From: WTFV01 sp965203525
Lineage (GTDB): Bacteria > Acidobacteriota > Vicinamibacteria > Vicinamibacterales > UBA8438
Direction: 5' to 3'
Assembly (NCBI GenBank): GCA_965203525.1
Contig: OZ241898.1
Span: forward strand, 1,364,001 to 1,428,000
Length of the DNA stretch: 64,000 nt
In this document: piece after piece, positions 8,783-16,559 of the stretch
How positions within the stretch are numbered: position 1 is the first letter of the stretch
How the letters are laid out: each line of letters begins with the position of its first letter
Program-made: the position numbers and the translations under genes
The notes under the pieces: generated by a model
The model's database searches: none
Told to the model about the DNA's origin: nothing
The model's input: only the letters and a program-made list of their open reading frames with translations

Positions 8783-10051
8783 CTACGAACCGCTCGCGGC
8801 CGGGCGTGCGAGGTCCGCCCGCGACGTCCGCGCCGAGAACTCCCGCAACGCGTCGAACAGCGGTCCGAGATCGGCGAACACGTTGCCGACCAGCGCGTCC
8901 ACCAGCCGCGGGTGCAGGTCCGGATGGCCCCGGATGAAGTCCCGGAAGCTGAAGGTCTGGTTGTAGAACGACAGGACGAGCTGCCGGAACTGGTCGAGCG
9001 CCCAGCGCATGTCGCGTTCGTACTCCGCGAACGTGCCGGCCGTCACCCCGCCCGCGTCGAGGCCGCGGTGGACCGCGTCGGCCGCCATCTCTCCGCTCTT
9101 GAGCGCCAGGAACACGCCGGTGGAGAAGACCGGGTCGAGGAACGAGAAGGCGTCGCCGGCCAGGCAGAAGCCGTCGCCGCCGATCGACTCGGCGCGGTAG
9201 CTGAACTCGCCGGTCACCCGCACCGGCTCGACGCGCGCGCCGCCGCGCAGGTGGTCGGCGATCCAGATGCAGGCGTCCGCCTCGCGCGCGAAGATCGCCT
9301 CGGGGTCGCGCGTGTCGCGGTACAGGTAGTCCGCCTCGGCGACGACGCCGACGCTGACGACGTCGTCGGGCAGGGGGATGTACCAGAACCAGCCCTTCTC
9401 GGGGACGTAGGCGACCGTGGTCGCGCCCTCGTCGAGTCCGGGGTCGCGCTTCGCGCCGCGGTAGTACGTGAAGATGGCGAGCTTCGCGAGGTCGGGGTCG
9501 CGCCGCTTCCAGCCGAGTTTCGAGGCGAGGAACGCGTCGCGGCCGGAGGCGTCGATGACCGCGTCGGCGTGGAACGTGCCGGATCCGCCGCCGGCGGCGT
9601 CCGCCCGGACCCCCACCGCGCGGCCGCCGTCCAGCAGCAGCTCGCGCACCGCCGTCCCCTGCCGCACGTCGGCGCCCTTCGCCCGCGCGTTGTCGAGCAG
9701 CATGCGGTCGAAGTCGCTGCGCAGCACCTGCCACGTCGTCGCGCAGGGATGATCGATCGTCTCGAAGAAGTAGAACGGCTGCGACACCTTGCCGCTCGTC
9801 GATACGAACTGCACGCTGTGCTTCTTCGGGCACGCCGCCTTCGCGAACCAGTCGAGCACCCCGAGCCGCTCGAACGTGAACCACGTGTACGGCATCAGCG
9901 ACTCGCCGACGTGGTAGCGGGGAAACGCCTCGCGCTCGAGGATCGCCACGCGCCGGCCGTGCTGCGCTAGCACGGTCCCGGCGGTGGCGCCGGCCGGGCC
10001 GCCGCCGATGACGATGCAGTCGTACCGGGCGCGGGCGTCCATCGCGCTCAT
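8783..10051 (-). CDS. FAD-dependent oxidoreductase of the flavin halogenase family
   Basis: 422 residues. The FAD-binding GGGPAG is at about residues 16-21, then AILEREAFPRYHVGESLMP. The halogenase hallmark WxWxIP is present as WFWYIP near residue 222, and GDAFSFLDPVFSTG binds the flavin near residue 300. The catalytic Lys of classical tryptophan halogenases is not certain from reading alone. The length is short compared with PrnA-type enzymes (over 500) and closer to carrier- or pyrrole-type halogenases and geranylgeranyl-reductase-like relatives. Either halogenation or hydroxylation/reduction of an aromatic acid is possible. It is coupled by ATGA to the chorismate-lyase-like gene upstream. 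Confidence 0.8.
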   Translation of the reverse strand: MSAMDARARYDCIVIGGGPAGATAGTVLAQHGRRVAILEREAFPRYHVGESLMPYTWFTFERLGVLDWFAKAACPKKHSVQFVSTSGKVSQPFYFFETIDHPCATTWQVLRSDFDRMLLDNARAKGADVRQGTAVRELLLDGGRAVGVRADAAGGGSGTFHADAVIDASGRDAFLASKLGWKRRDPDLAKLAIFTYYRGAKRDPGLDEGATTVAYVPEKGWFWYIPLPDDVVSVGVVAEADYLYRDTRDPEAIFAREADACIWIADHLRGGARVEPVRVTGEFSYRAESIGGDGFCLAGDAFSFLDPVFSTGVFLALKSGEMAADAVHRGLDAGGVTAGTFAEYERDMRWALDQFRQLVLSFYNQTFSFRDFIRGHPDLHPRLVDALVGNVFADLGPLFDALREFSARTSRADLARPAASGS

Positions 10052-10629
10052 CGCAACACCAGCGGCAGGACCTCGACGATGTCGCCGATCCGGGCCCCCT
10101 TGCGCAGCACCTCGGTGCGGCGGCCGTAGAGCACGCGCGGCTCGCGCATCCAGAAGACGCCCATCATCTCCGGGTTCGGCGTGACCGCGAGAAACGCCTT
10201 GACCCGGCTCGAATACTCGAAGCGCCCGTCGCGCAGGATGCGGCCCAGCGGCACTTCGTTCTCCAGGATCCGCCGGCGGAGTTCGTCGTCGAAGGCGTCG
10301 AGCCGCATCCGGATCGCCCCCATCTCCACCGGCTGTCCGGCGTACTCCTGCACCAGCAGCACGCGCCGGAAGTACGAGCCGCCCTCGGTGAAGGTCGACA
10401 GCGGCCGCAGCACCACGCGCCCGCCGAAGTGGCGTTCCAGCGTCAGCGTCATGTCGACGTCGTGCGCGAGCAGCGCGCGGTAGGGGAGCGGGATGCCGTC
10501 CGGCTGGACCACCTCCACCCGCGGGACCGCGATGCCCGCCCGTTCGTAGACCAGATCCAGCGGATACAGAAGGTCGCCGCGCGGCTCCCCGGCCGGCCGG
10601 CCCGCCATCGATGTCTCCGATGTCGTCAT
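10048..10629 (-). CDS. Chorismate-lyase-like protein (DUF98 / 4-hydroxybenzoate synthase fold)
   Basis: 193 residues from the ATG at 10629. Features of the chorismate lyase-like fold are visible: ALLAHDVDMTLTLERHFGG, RVLLVQEYAGQPVEMGAIRM and the typical ENEVPLGRILRDG, where a Glu and Arg line the product pocket in characterised members. The family (UbiC-like, mycobacterial Rv2949c-like) converts chorismate to 4-hydroxybenzoate plus pyruvate. Distance to those enzymes cannot be judged here. In an operon with an aryl-CoA ligase, thioesterase and flavin halogenase, a role in supplying a hydroxybenzoate starter is the natural reading, but it is inference. A decarboxylase or non-catalytic carrier of the same fold remains possible. 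Confidence 0.6.
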   Translation of the reverse strand: MTTSETSMAGRPAGEPRGDLLYPLDLVYERAGIAVPRVEVVQPDGIPLPYRALLAHDVDMTLTLERHFGGRVVLRPLSTFTEGGSYFRRVLLVQEYAGQPVEMGAIRMRLDAFDDELRRRILENEVPLGRILRDGRFEYSSRVKAFLAVTPNPEMMGVFWMREPRVLYGRRTEVLRKGARIGDIVEVLPLVLR

Positions 10630-10647
10630 TTCAGCTCGTGCGCGCCG

Positions 10648-10866
10648 TCAGGCGTTGCGGATCATGGTGCGGTGGTGGTTGTGAAGCCGGGTCGGGCGCC
10701 GGCCGAACGGAGGTTCGATGTTGTAGCTCGGCTTGATCTCCACGCCGATCTTCTCGAGATCGCGCTCGAGCCGCTCGTGCGCCTCCACGACCGGGACGTC
10801 GATCCCGGGATTCCGGCGAAACACTTCTTCCCGGTTCGGCAGTGAGACGGTTCGCTTGCTGGTCAT
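10648..10866 (-). CDS. Small hypothetical protein, first gene of the aromatic operon
   Basis: 72 residues, charged, with no membrane span: NREEVFRRNPGIDVPVVEAHERLERDLEKIGVEI forms a likely amphipathic helix, and the C-terminus is basic and His-rich (RLHNHHRTMIRN). It lies 18 bases before the chorismate-lyase-like gene on the same strand, which supports it as a real leader gene of the operon. I do not recognise the family. Confidence 0.55.
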   Translation of the reverse strand: MTSKRTVSLPNREEVFRRNPGIDVPVVEAHERLERDLEKIGVEIKPSYNIEPPFGRRPTRLHNHHRTMIRNA

Positions 10867-10943
10867 TGCAGAATCATTTCAGAAGTAGCCCCTGGTGTGA
10901 ACGAACGAGTAGATTTTCTCACGGCGGTCCCCGGAAACGGCCA

Positions 10944-12941
10944 TCAGGAAGCTCCCCGCGAGTTTTCGCCGGCGCGCACGCCGTCCGGCGGAGCCAGCAC
11001 CTTGCGGAACGTCAGGGAGATGCGGCGGCCGCGCGCCACGCGACCGGCCGGACCCGACTCGGACTTCCGCTTCGGTATCTCGTGCGTCCAGCGGTACCGC
11101 GCATCGCCGGTCATGATCGCCGCGCTCCGCCGGTCGAGCCGCTGCATCACCGTGCGCCCCCGCGTCTTCTTTTCGCGGAACACCATCTCCCACGACTCCA
11201 GCAGGCTGATCGTGGCGATACCGTCGGCGAAGTTCTCGCTGTCGACGTGCCGGCTGATCCCCTGGGCGCCGTCGTATTCGTTGACGATGACCTGATCCGG
11301 AAGTTCGGTCAGCAGCCTGTTCGACACCAGGCGCTCGGCAAGACGAACGGCCCAGTCCGGGAGCGGGCCGATGCGCATCGACGCGTCGATCTGCCGCGCC
11401 TTGTAGTCGTACCGCCAGCCGTAATGCTGCACGCGGCGCTGCAGCTCCGAGCTCCAGTCGGCGGCGTCTATCGCGGCGACGATCTCCGTTTCTTCACGCT
11501 CACCGAGAAAATCGGGCACGTACGACAGGCCGGGAACCTCGGCCGGTTCGGGTTCGCGCCGCACGGCCAATGCGCCCTGAACCGGTGCCGGCGGACGATC
11601 GTCCGAGCCACGGCGCGCCGCACGGGGCGGATCGTCCACTGTTGCGACGTACAGCGTCTGGCCCTCCGCCGTCGTGAGCCTCCACCGCCGGACGGGATTC
11701 GACTGCATGACCGGCGTCGAGTCCTCCAAAGATTCGACCTGCGCGCGCAGCGCATCGCCGACCACGAGATCGCTGTCGCCGTTCCGCGCCAGCTCGGACA
11801 GGACGGCCCGCGGATCCGGTCGCGCCGGAACCGCGCGTCGCTCCGCGCCGTCCGGGCCAGCCGCGACCCGGCCGGCCAGTTGCCGCAGGTATCCCGCGTC
11901 CTGCACGCCGAGCCACGGACCCGGAATCCACTCGACGCCGGCCAGGCATCCCATGAGGCCGCCGGTCATCGCCGCGAGCGTGTCGGTGTCGGCTCCGGAC
12001 TCGAAAGCCGCCCGGAGGACGCCTTGCCGCGGATCCGCGGCGTGTCGGGTGGCGAGATACGCGGCGGCGGCCGCGGTCACGGTACCGGCGCCCTTCGAGC
12101 GGTCGAAACACCCCAGTTCGGTCAGCACCGCGCGATCGTTCGCCAGCGCGCCGGCCCGAACGCTACGTCGCGCGACTTCGAGCAACGTCCGCATTTCGCC
12201 GACCGTCCGCGTCCAGATCGGCTCGTATCCGCCGGTCACGCGCTCGGCGGCGGCGAACCACGTCCCGCCGCCGCGATCCGATCGCGGGAAGGTCCCCCAC
12301 GCCGAAGACTCGTCGAGCAGCAGTTCCAGCAACTCCCCGAAACCGAGCGTCCGGGTCCGGCGGGCCAGCGACCACGCGGCGCAGGCGTACGCGGCCGCGC
12401 CGACGAGCGCGCGCGGATGGCCGTGCGTCGCCAGTCCGTCGAGCACGACGTCACGCACGAGATCGCCCGGATCGTCCAGGCCGGCGAGAAACAGCGCGTG
12501 CGGCAACGCCCGCATCGCCGCCCCGTTGCCGCCGGCGTCGAAGTACCGCCGGACCGCGCCCGGCTCGGCGGCCCTCCACGGCGGTCCGCCGTCGATCCAC
12601 GCCCGCGCCGCGCGCTTCGTCGCCCCGCCGCCGCCGCGCTCGTAGAGCGTCCACAGCGGAAGCTCCACCGTCGCGAACGCTTTCCACCAGTCGGCGCCGT
12701 GCGCCGTCCGGCTGCGCGCGACGGCGAGCAATAGCTGCGTGTCGTCGCTGTACTCCCCGGCGCCGACGACCTCCTCGTACGGCCGACGCCGTCCCGCGCC
12801 CCGCCGCGTCCACGCCTCGAACGCCACGTGCGGCGCCGTCTCCACCGTGCGAGACCCACCGGACCGGCCGATCTCCTGGGGCCAGCCCAACGCGTCGCCG
12901 GCCGCGAACGCCAGAAAGGCGCCCTCCGCCTTGACCGTCAC
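10944..12941 (-). CDS. ADP-ribosylglycohydrolase fused to AlkB-like 2OG-Fe(II) dioxygenase
   Basis: 665 residues from the GTG at 12941 (a TTG one codon earlier is possible). The N-terminal half is an ADP-ribosylglycohydrolase (DraG fold): GDALGWPQE near residue 15, metal-binding YSDDTQ near residue 62 and GADTDTLAAMTGG near residue 314. After a linker, residues about 470-665 are an AlkB-type dioxygenase with SRHVDSENFADG (Fe ligands H and D near residue 563), the second ligand in WTHEIPKR, and RRISLTFRK as the 2-oxoglutarate Arg. Known DraG enzymes remove ADP-ribose from protein or nucleic acid; AlkB oxidatively removes alkyl groups from bases. A fusion suggests one enzyme clearing modified nucleic acid or protein. 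It follows the KTSC gene by 9 bases in an operon with SIR2-HerA. Confidence 0.85.
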   Translation of the reverse strand: MTVKAEGAFLAFAAGDALGWPQEIGRSGGSRTVETAPHVAFEAWTRRGAGRRRPYEEVVGAGEYSDDTQLLLAVARSRTAHGADWWKAFATVELPLWTLYERGGGGATKRAARAWIDGGPPWRAAEPGAVRRYFDAGGNGAAMRALPHALFLAGLDDPGDLVRDVVLDGLATHGHPRALVGAAAYACAAWSLARRTRTLGFGELLELLLDESSAWGTFPRSDRGGGTWFAAAERVTGGYEPIWTRTVGEMRTLLEVARRSVRAGALANDRAVLTELGCFDRSKGAGTVTAAAAAYLATRHAADPRQGVLRAAFESGADTDTLAAMTGGLMGCLAGVEWIPGPWLGVQDAGYLRQLAGRVAAGPDGAERRAVPARPDPRAVLSELARNGDSDLVVGDALRAQVESLEDSTPVMQSNPVRRWRLTTAEGQTLYVATVDDPPRAARRGSDDRPPAPVQGALAVRREPEPAEVPGLSYVPDFLGEREETEIVAAIDAADWSSELQRRVQHYGWRYDYKARQIDASMRIGPLPDWAVRLAERLVSNRLLTELPDQVIVNEYDGAQGISRHVDSENFADGIATISLLESWEMVFREKKTRGRTVMQRLDRRSAAIMTGDARYRWTHEIPKRKSESGPAGRVARGRRISLTFRKVLAPPDGVRAGENSRGAS

Positions 12942-12950
12942 CAACGCGCG

Positions 12951-13163
12951 TCACCCGACCCTGGAATGCGGGTAGCTGTCCCGTATGTACGTGTTCAGGA
13001 ACCTGCCCTTCGACGGCTCGCTCATGATTCTCTCGTGCATCTGCTCCGGCACGTTGTAGTACTGGTACACGGAGCCGTTCACGAACTCCACCTCCAGCGT
13101 TTGAGTCGGTAAGTCGTATCCAATCGCCGCGACGTTGGACGATGCGACCGTGTTCCTATCCAT
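12951..13163 (-). CDS. KTSC-domain protein
   Basis: 70 residues from the ATG at 13163, preceded by AGGAG six bases upstream. It is all one KTSC domain: VASSNVAAIGYD, LEVEFVNGSVYQYYNVPE and the final SKGRFLNTYIRDSYPHSRV. The domain is named for its resemblance to a lysyl-tRNA synthetase C-terminal region and is often found alone or in phage and accessory genes; its function is unknown, with nucleic acid binding suspected. The start overlaps the 3' end of the HerA gene by 8 bases, so it is translated with the SIR2-HerA pair. That is why it may be an accessory or regulatory part of that system. Confidence 0.85.
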   Translation of the reverse strand: MDRNTVASSNVAAIGYDLPTQTLEVEFVNGSVYQYYNVPEQMHERIMSEPSKGRFLNTYIRDSYPHSRVG

Positions 13164-14994
13164 GTCCATCTCCTGTATCATCCTTGACCGGTTCACGAAC
13201 GATCTGCATCTCCTTGATCACTGCACGCGGCCTCTGGGCTCTCCATGACGCCACCACTCGCTGGTATCCCTCCTCCCTGCGTTGCAGTCTCCACTTGGCG
13301 CTGACCGCTGGATCTTCGCTACGTGGACGAAACTCACTGGCCGGAAGCGTAACGCGACACCGCATCGGCAGCTTCGCGGCTTCACCGGTCACCACCGCTT
13401 CCCCGGTGCGAAGAATCGGAAGTACATCGAGAAGACCCGCAAGTCCATCAGGCAAGGTCCCCTTCACGCGCGCCCTGTCCGCCGGGTTGGACAACCGCAG
13501 AGCGAAAAAGGTTCCGCACTGCGAGAGAATCGTCTCGTTCACCTCCGAAGGTCTCTGGCTGACGATCATGGCGCCGACTCCGTACTTTCTTCCCTCCTTT
13601 ACGATTCTCTGGACCATCTCGGAGGCCAGCCGGCCGGACTTCTCCGAAAGGTAACGATGCGCTTCCTCCATCACGACCAGCAGCGGTCTTTCAATTCCTC
13701 CTTCCGTCTTTTCCCGACTCCAGAACAGCGCTTCATACACAACCCGAAGTATCGAACCCACCAGACGTTCAAGAACGCTGCTCGGCACTCCCGAGAGATC
13801 GAGAATCGTAATCGGCTTCTCACCGCCCAGCCAGCCCCGCAAAAGCGCGTCCAGGTCTTTTTCCGGTTTACCGCCAAGATCCGGTTCCCACGGTCCCGGG
13901 TGCAGTAGAAAGTCATAACGTCGGTCCAGTAACCTCGACTTCAGGAGATTCAATGGACGCAGAATGCCCCGCGCCGCCGGGTTCAAAAAGGGTCCGGCGG
14001 CCCCCATACCGTGCTTCTTGTACTCCGGCGGAGACAAGGTTTCCGCGTCTCCCGGCCTCTGCCGAGTGAGTTGATCACGATCCTTGCCTTCAAAAGTCCT
14101 GACTTCGAAATCGATGAGATCGAACCAGAGCTTCTTCAAACTAAATGGCAGGGGAGTGTCGACGGTAATCGATGCACCATCGACGCCGGGAAAATTCTGT
14201 GACTCATGAGACGCCGACTTGAGTTCGAATATCTTGTCCGTGAATGCGGTCTCTCGATTTTCCTCCAACCCCCCGGCCAGAAAATCAAGCAGGTCACCCG
14301 TGTCCAGTGCCCAATACGGAATAAACAACCGGCTTTCGCCTTCGAGTGGCTCGACACTGAATACCTGAGCAACGTCGGCGAGCGGATCCGAATATTCGCC
14401 GTGAATATCCAGCATCAGCACTCGTGCGCTGGGGTATGGATTTTTTTCCTCTACCGGCTTCGTGACGGCCCGGAGAAGGCTCGCCACCGTCGTCGACTTG
14501 CCGGAGCCGGTCGATCCGACGACCGCGGAATGCCGAGTGACCAGTTCGTTGAGCGCGATCTTCGCCAGTATGCTCTCCGCGCTGGAAAGCGTGCCGACCG
14601 TCACGTGCCCCTGATCCCGAATGTCGTAGATTCTTCGCAGATGCTCCTCGACAGCCAAGTGAACGCCGTCCCCGATGTTCGGATACTGGCTGACGCCGCG
14701 CTCGAAAGTGCCGCCGGTGATTTCGCCTACCAACTCGACCATCATCCAGCGGCCCGTATCGACGCCTGGATCGACGTTCTCCGGAACGGCGTTCGCTCCA
14801 ACCTCGGAGACGACGCCGAACAGATCGTGATAACCTTGCGGAACACGGACAAAGCTGCCTACCTGCCCGATCTTGTAGGTCCGCCCCCTGATGATCGACA
14901 GGCCGGACGCCACGGACTGGGCAAGATGGACGTTGAGAGCCGCACCCGAAACAGCCGCGACCTTGCCAAGAAACGTCGGATCGCGACTAAGCAT
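13156..14994 (-). CDS. herA: HerA-like hexameric helicase/translocase (DUF87) of a SIR2-HerA system
   Basis: 612 residues from the ATG at 14994, chosen because GGAGG stands six bases upstream and the gene then overlaps SIR2 by 8 bases. The N-terminal HAS-barrel (RTYKIGQVGSFVRVPQG) precedes the ATPase with Walker A GSTGSGKST near residue 160, Walker B LLVVMEEAHRYL near residue 442 and an Arg finger region QRPSEVNETILSQCGTFFALR. HerA proteins form hexamers that bind and move along DNA; with SIR2 they form a large NAD-depleting anti-phage complex (SIR2-HerA, also called Nezha). The segment is visibly richer in A+T than the flanking genes, a sign of horizontal transfer. Confidence 0.92.
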   Translation of the reverse strand: MLSRDPTFLGKVAAVSGAALNVHLAQSVASGLSIIRGRTYKIGQVGSFVRVPQGYHDLFGVVSEVGANAVPENVDPGVDTGRWMMVELVGEITGGTFERGVSQYPNIGDGVHLAVEEHLRRIYDIRDQGHVTVGTLSSAESILAKIALNELVTRHSAVVGSTGSGKSTTVASLLRAVTKPVEEKNPYPSARVLMLDIHGEYSDPLADVAQVFSVEPLEGESRLFIPYWALDTGDLLDFLAGGLEENRETAFTDKIFELKSASHESQNFPGVDGASITVDTPLPFSLKKLWFDLIDFEVRTFEGKDRDQLTRQRPGDAETLSPPEYKKHGMGAAGPFLNPAARGILRPLNLLKSRLLDRRYDFLLHPGPWEPDLGGKPEKDLDALLRGWLGGEKPITILDLSGVPSSVLERLVGSILRVVYEALFWSREKTEGGIERPLLVVMEEAHRYLSEKSGRLASEMVQRIVKEGRKYGVGAMIVSQRPSEVNETILSQCGTFFALRLSNPADRARVKGTLPDGLAGLLDVLPILRTGEAVVTGEAAKLPMRCRVTLPASEFRPRSEDPAVSAKWRLQRREEGYQRVVASWRAQRPRAVIKEMQIVREPVKDDTGDGHG

Positions 14995-16249
14995 CTCGTT
15001 CCTCCGATCGTTCCTCCGACGAAACCGGCGTCTCGTCTTGCTCGCCACTATCCGTCTCGCCCTGGTCGGACGCTGGAGTGGACATTTCCCGCGCCTGCGT
15101 CAGCTTGAGAAACCACGCCAGCTTCGCAAAGTCGCCAAGAAGGAACTCACCTGCGTTGTCCGCCGATTCTTCGCGCCAGAACGTCAGGCGGATATCTCGC
15201 CAGTCTTCGTTCGGCGGCTGACGGGGACGCCAGCGACCGGCGACGCCGTGAATTACGGCGCGATCCTGAGCGTATACGCTCATGTTGGGTCGAGAGGCGG
15301 CAAGTTCCGCCGCGGAACTTTCCTCTTCCAACGCCCGGTACTGGAACGCCAAAATTGCCGTATGCGCGTTGGCCGCAAGCGCTTCGTCAAGTACGGCGCA
15401 GATGTGTCGGTCCAGGAACGAGAACCCGGTACAAATCAGAAGAGTGTCCGGAGTAGTCAGGAACTTGCGAAGCCGTTCAAACAACGCCGAGTACGGCAGC
15501 CGTGTCACTCGATCGTACTTGAGGTGGTCAGGATAGATCAGCTCGGTTGCATCTCTCTCCCCGGTTCTTATGACCGCATCGTTCGAGATGCTCCAGCCGA
15601 GCGAACCATGCAGTTTCCACAGCCTCGCCCATCGGGCTGGCAGTTCGTCGGCCGCCACGCTCGCGGGGTCGAAAAATGGTTTGTGCGACCCCGTGAATCC
15701 GTCGAAGTAGGGTACCCGCGCTCTCTCGAAAGCCTCCTCGACGAGGAGATCGTAGTTGGGCGTGAAGATTTCGACCGCATTCTCCCGTTGCGTGCCGGAA
15801 ATCCAGGAAACAAGCTCCGAGTACGGATTCGCGCCGTTGGGCAAGCAGGCGGAGACCCTGGCGCCGATTCTTTCGCAGATTCGGAGCCCCAGTTTTTCGT
15901 ACGCCTCACCGTCCAGGCCGTGAACCGTTGATTTTCCGATTGCCTCGGCGAGTCTGCGCACCTGGGTCAATATGGTTTCGACGTTCACGTTCCCGTCAAT
16001 GTCGGCCTTCAAGTCGTCGACCGCTCGACGATCGTCGTCGGAGAGATCGTCGACCACTGCGCCCGTAAGTCCGATGACGTCCGGCACCAGAGGGCCACCG
16101 TTTTTCATGATTTCGTTGTTTTCATCGACCTTGATCGCGGTGGGTGCGCCTGCGCCGATGAAGATTCCGATGCGTTTTCGGCCCTGTGACAGGATTTGAA
16201 GCAGGTCGGACATGTAGCGGTCAGGGTTGTGAACGGAGGTCGTGGTCAT
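14987..16249 (-). CDS. SIR2-like NADase of a SIR2-HerA anti-phage pair
   Basis: 420 residues from the ATG at 16249, with GAGAGGG upstream. SIR2-type NAD pocket: IGIFIGAGAPTA near residue 30 (GAG motif), TPNYDLLVEEAF near residue 158 (the N-D of the NAD site), WKLHGSLGW near residue 213 (catalytic His) and TGFSFLDRHICAVL near residue 275. The C-terminal tail is acidic and disordered. Such SIR2 domains hydrolyse NAD+ after phage sensing and cause abortive infection. The gene overlaps herA by 8 bases in the same geometry as herA overlaps the KTSC gene, so the operon is co-translated. The trigger is unknown. Confidence 0.9.
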   Translation of the reverse strand: MTTTSVHNPDRYMSDLLQILSQGRKRIGIFIGAGAPTAIKVDENNEIMKNGGPLVPDVIGLTGAVVDDLSDDDRRAVDDLKADIDGNVNVETILTQVRRLAEAIGKSTVHGLDGEAYEKLGLRICERIGARVSACLPNGANPYSELVSWISGTQRENAVEIFTPNYDLLVEEAFERARVPYFDGFTGSHKPFFDPASVAADELPARWARLWKLHGSLGWSISNDAVIRTGERDATELIYPDHLKYDRVTRLPYSALFERLRKFLTTPDTLLICTGFSFLDRHICAVLDEALAANAHTAILAFQYRALEEESSAAELAASRPNMSVYAQDRAVIHGVAGRWRPRQPPNEDWRDIRLTFWREESADNAGEFLLGDFAKLAWFLKLTQAREMSTPASDQGETDSGEQDETPVSSEERSEERDA

Positions 16250-16250
16250 T

Positions 16251-16559
16251 TCAACCCTCTCGCATCGCGGAGAATCGCGCTCCGTCGACCATTCGCGGGT
16301 CATTGCCGAACGTCATCTGTACGCGGAAGTCGGATTCCGTTTCCGCCCGCGCCGCCCACTTCACCGCATTCGTGTAATGCAGATCGTTCCACCGCTTGCC
16401 GTCGAACTCGTCACCGCCCCGGAAGTCGGTCCGCTCCGCCACCGTCCCCGCGCCGGGGCAACTCCAGAACCACGGGTACCTCCCCACGGGGCCGCAAGGC
16501 TCACCGGCTCCTTGCCCCGGGCGACACTTGACGCTGGCGTCAAGAGCCCACATGGGCAT
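16251..16559 (-). CDS. Small uncharacterised ORF preceding SIR2
   Basis: Up to 102 residues. It ends one base before the SIR2 start codon and begins directly after the HemN-like stop, so it could lead the defence operon. The C-terminal 55 residues (FDGKRWNDLHYTNAVKWAARA onward) look protein-like. The first 45 are Gly/Pro/Cys-rich and may be read-through of non-coding sequence, so the true start could be internal. I do not recognise it; it may also be the remnant 3' end of a gene cut when the operon was inserted. Confidence 0.4.
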   Translation of the reverse strand: MPMWALDASVKCRPGQGAGEPCGPVGRYPWFWSCPGAGTVAERTDFRGGDEFDGKRWNDLHYTNAVKWAARAETESDFRVQMTFGNDPRMVDGARFSAMREG

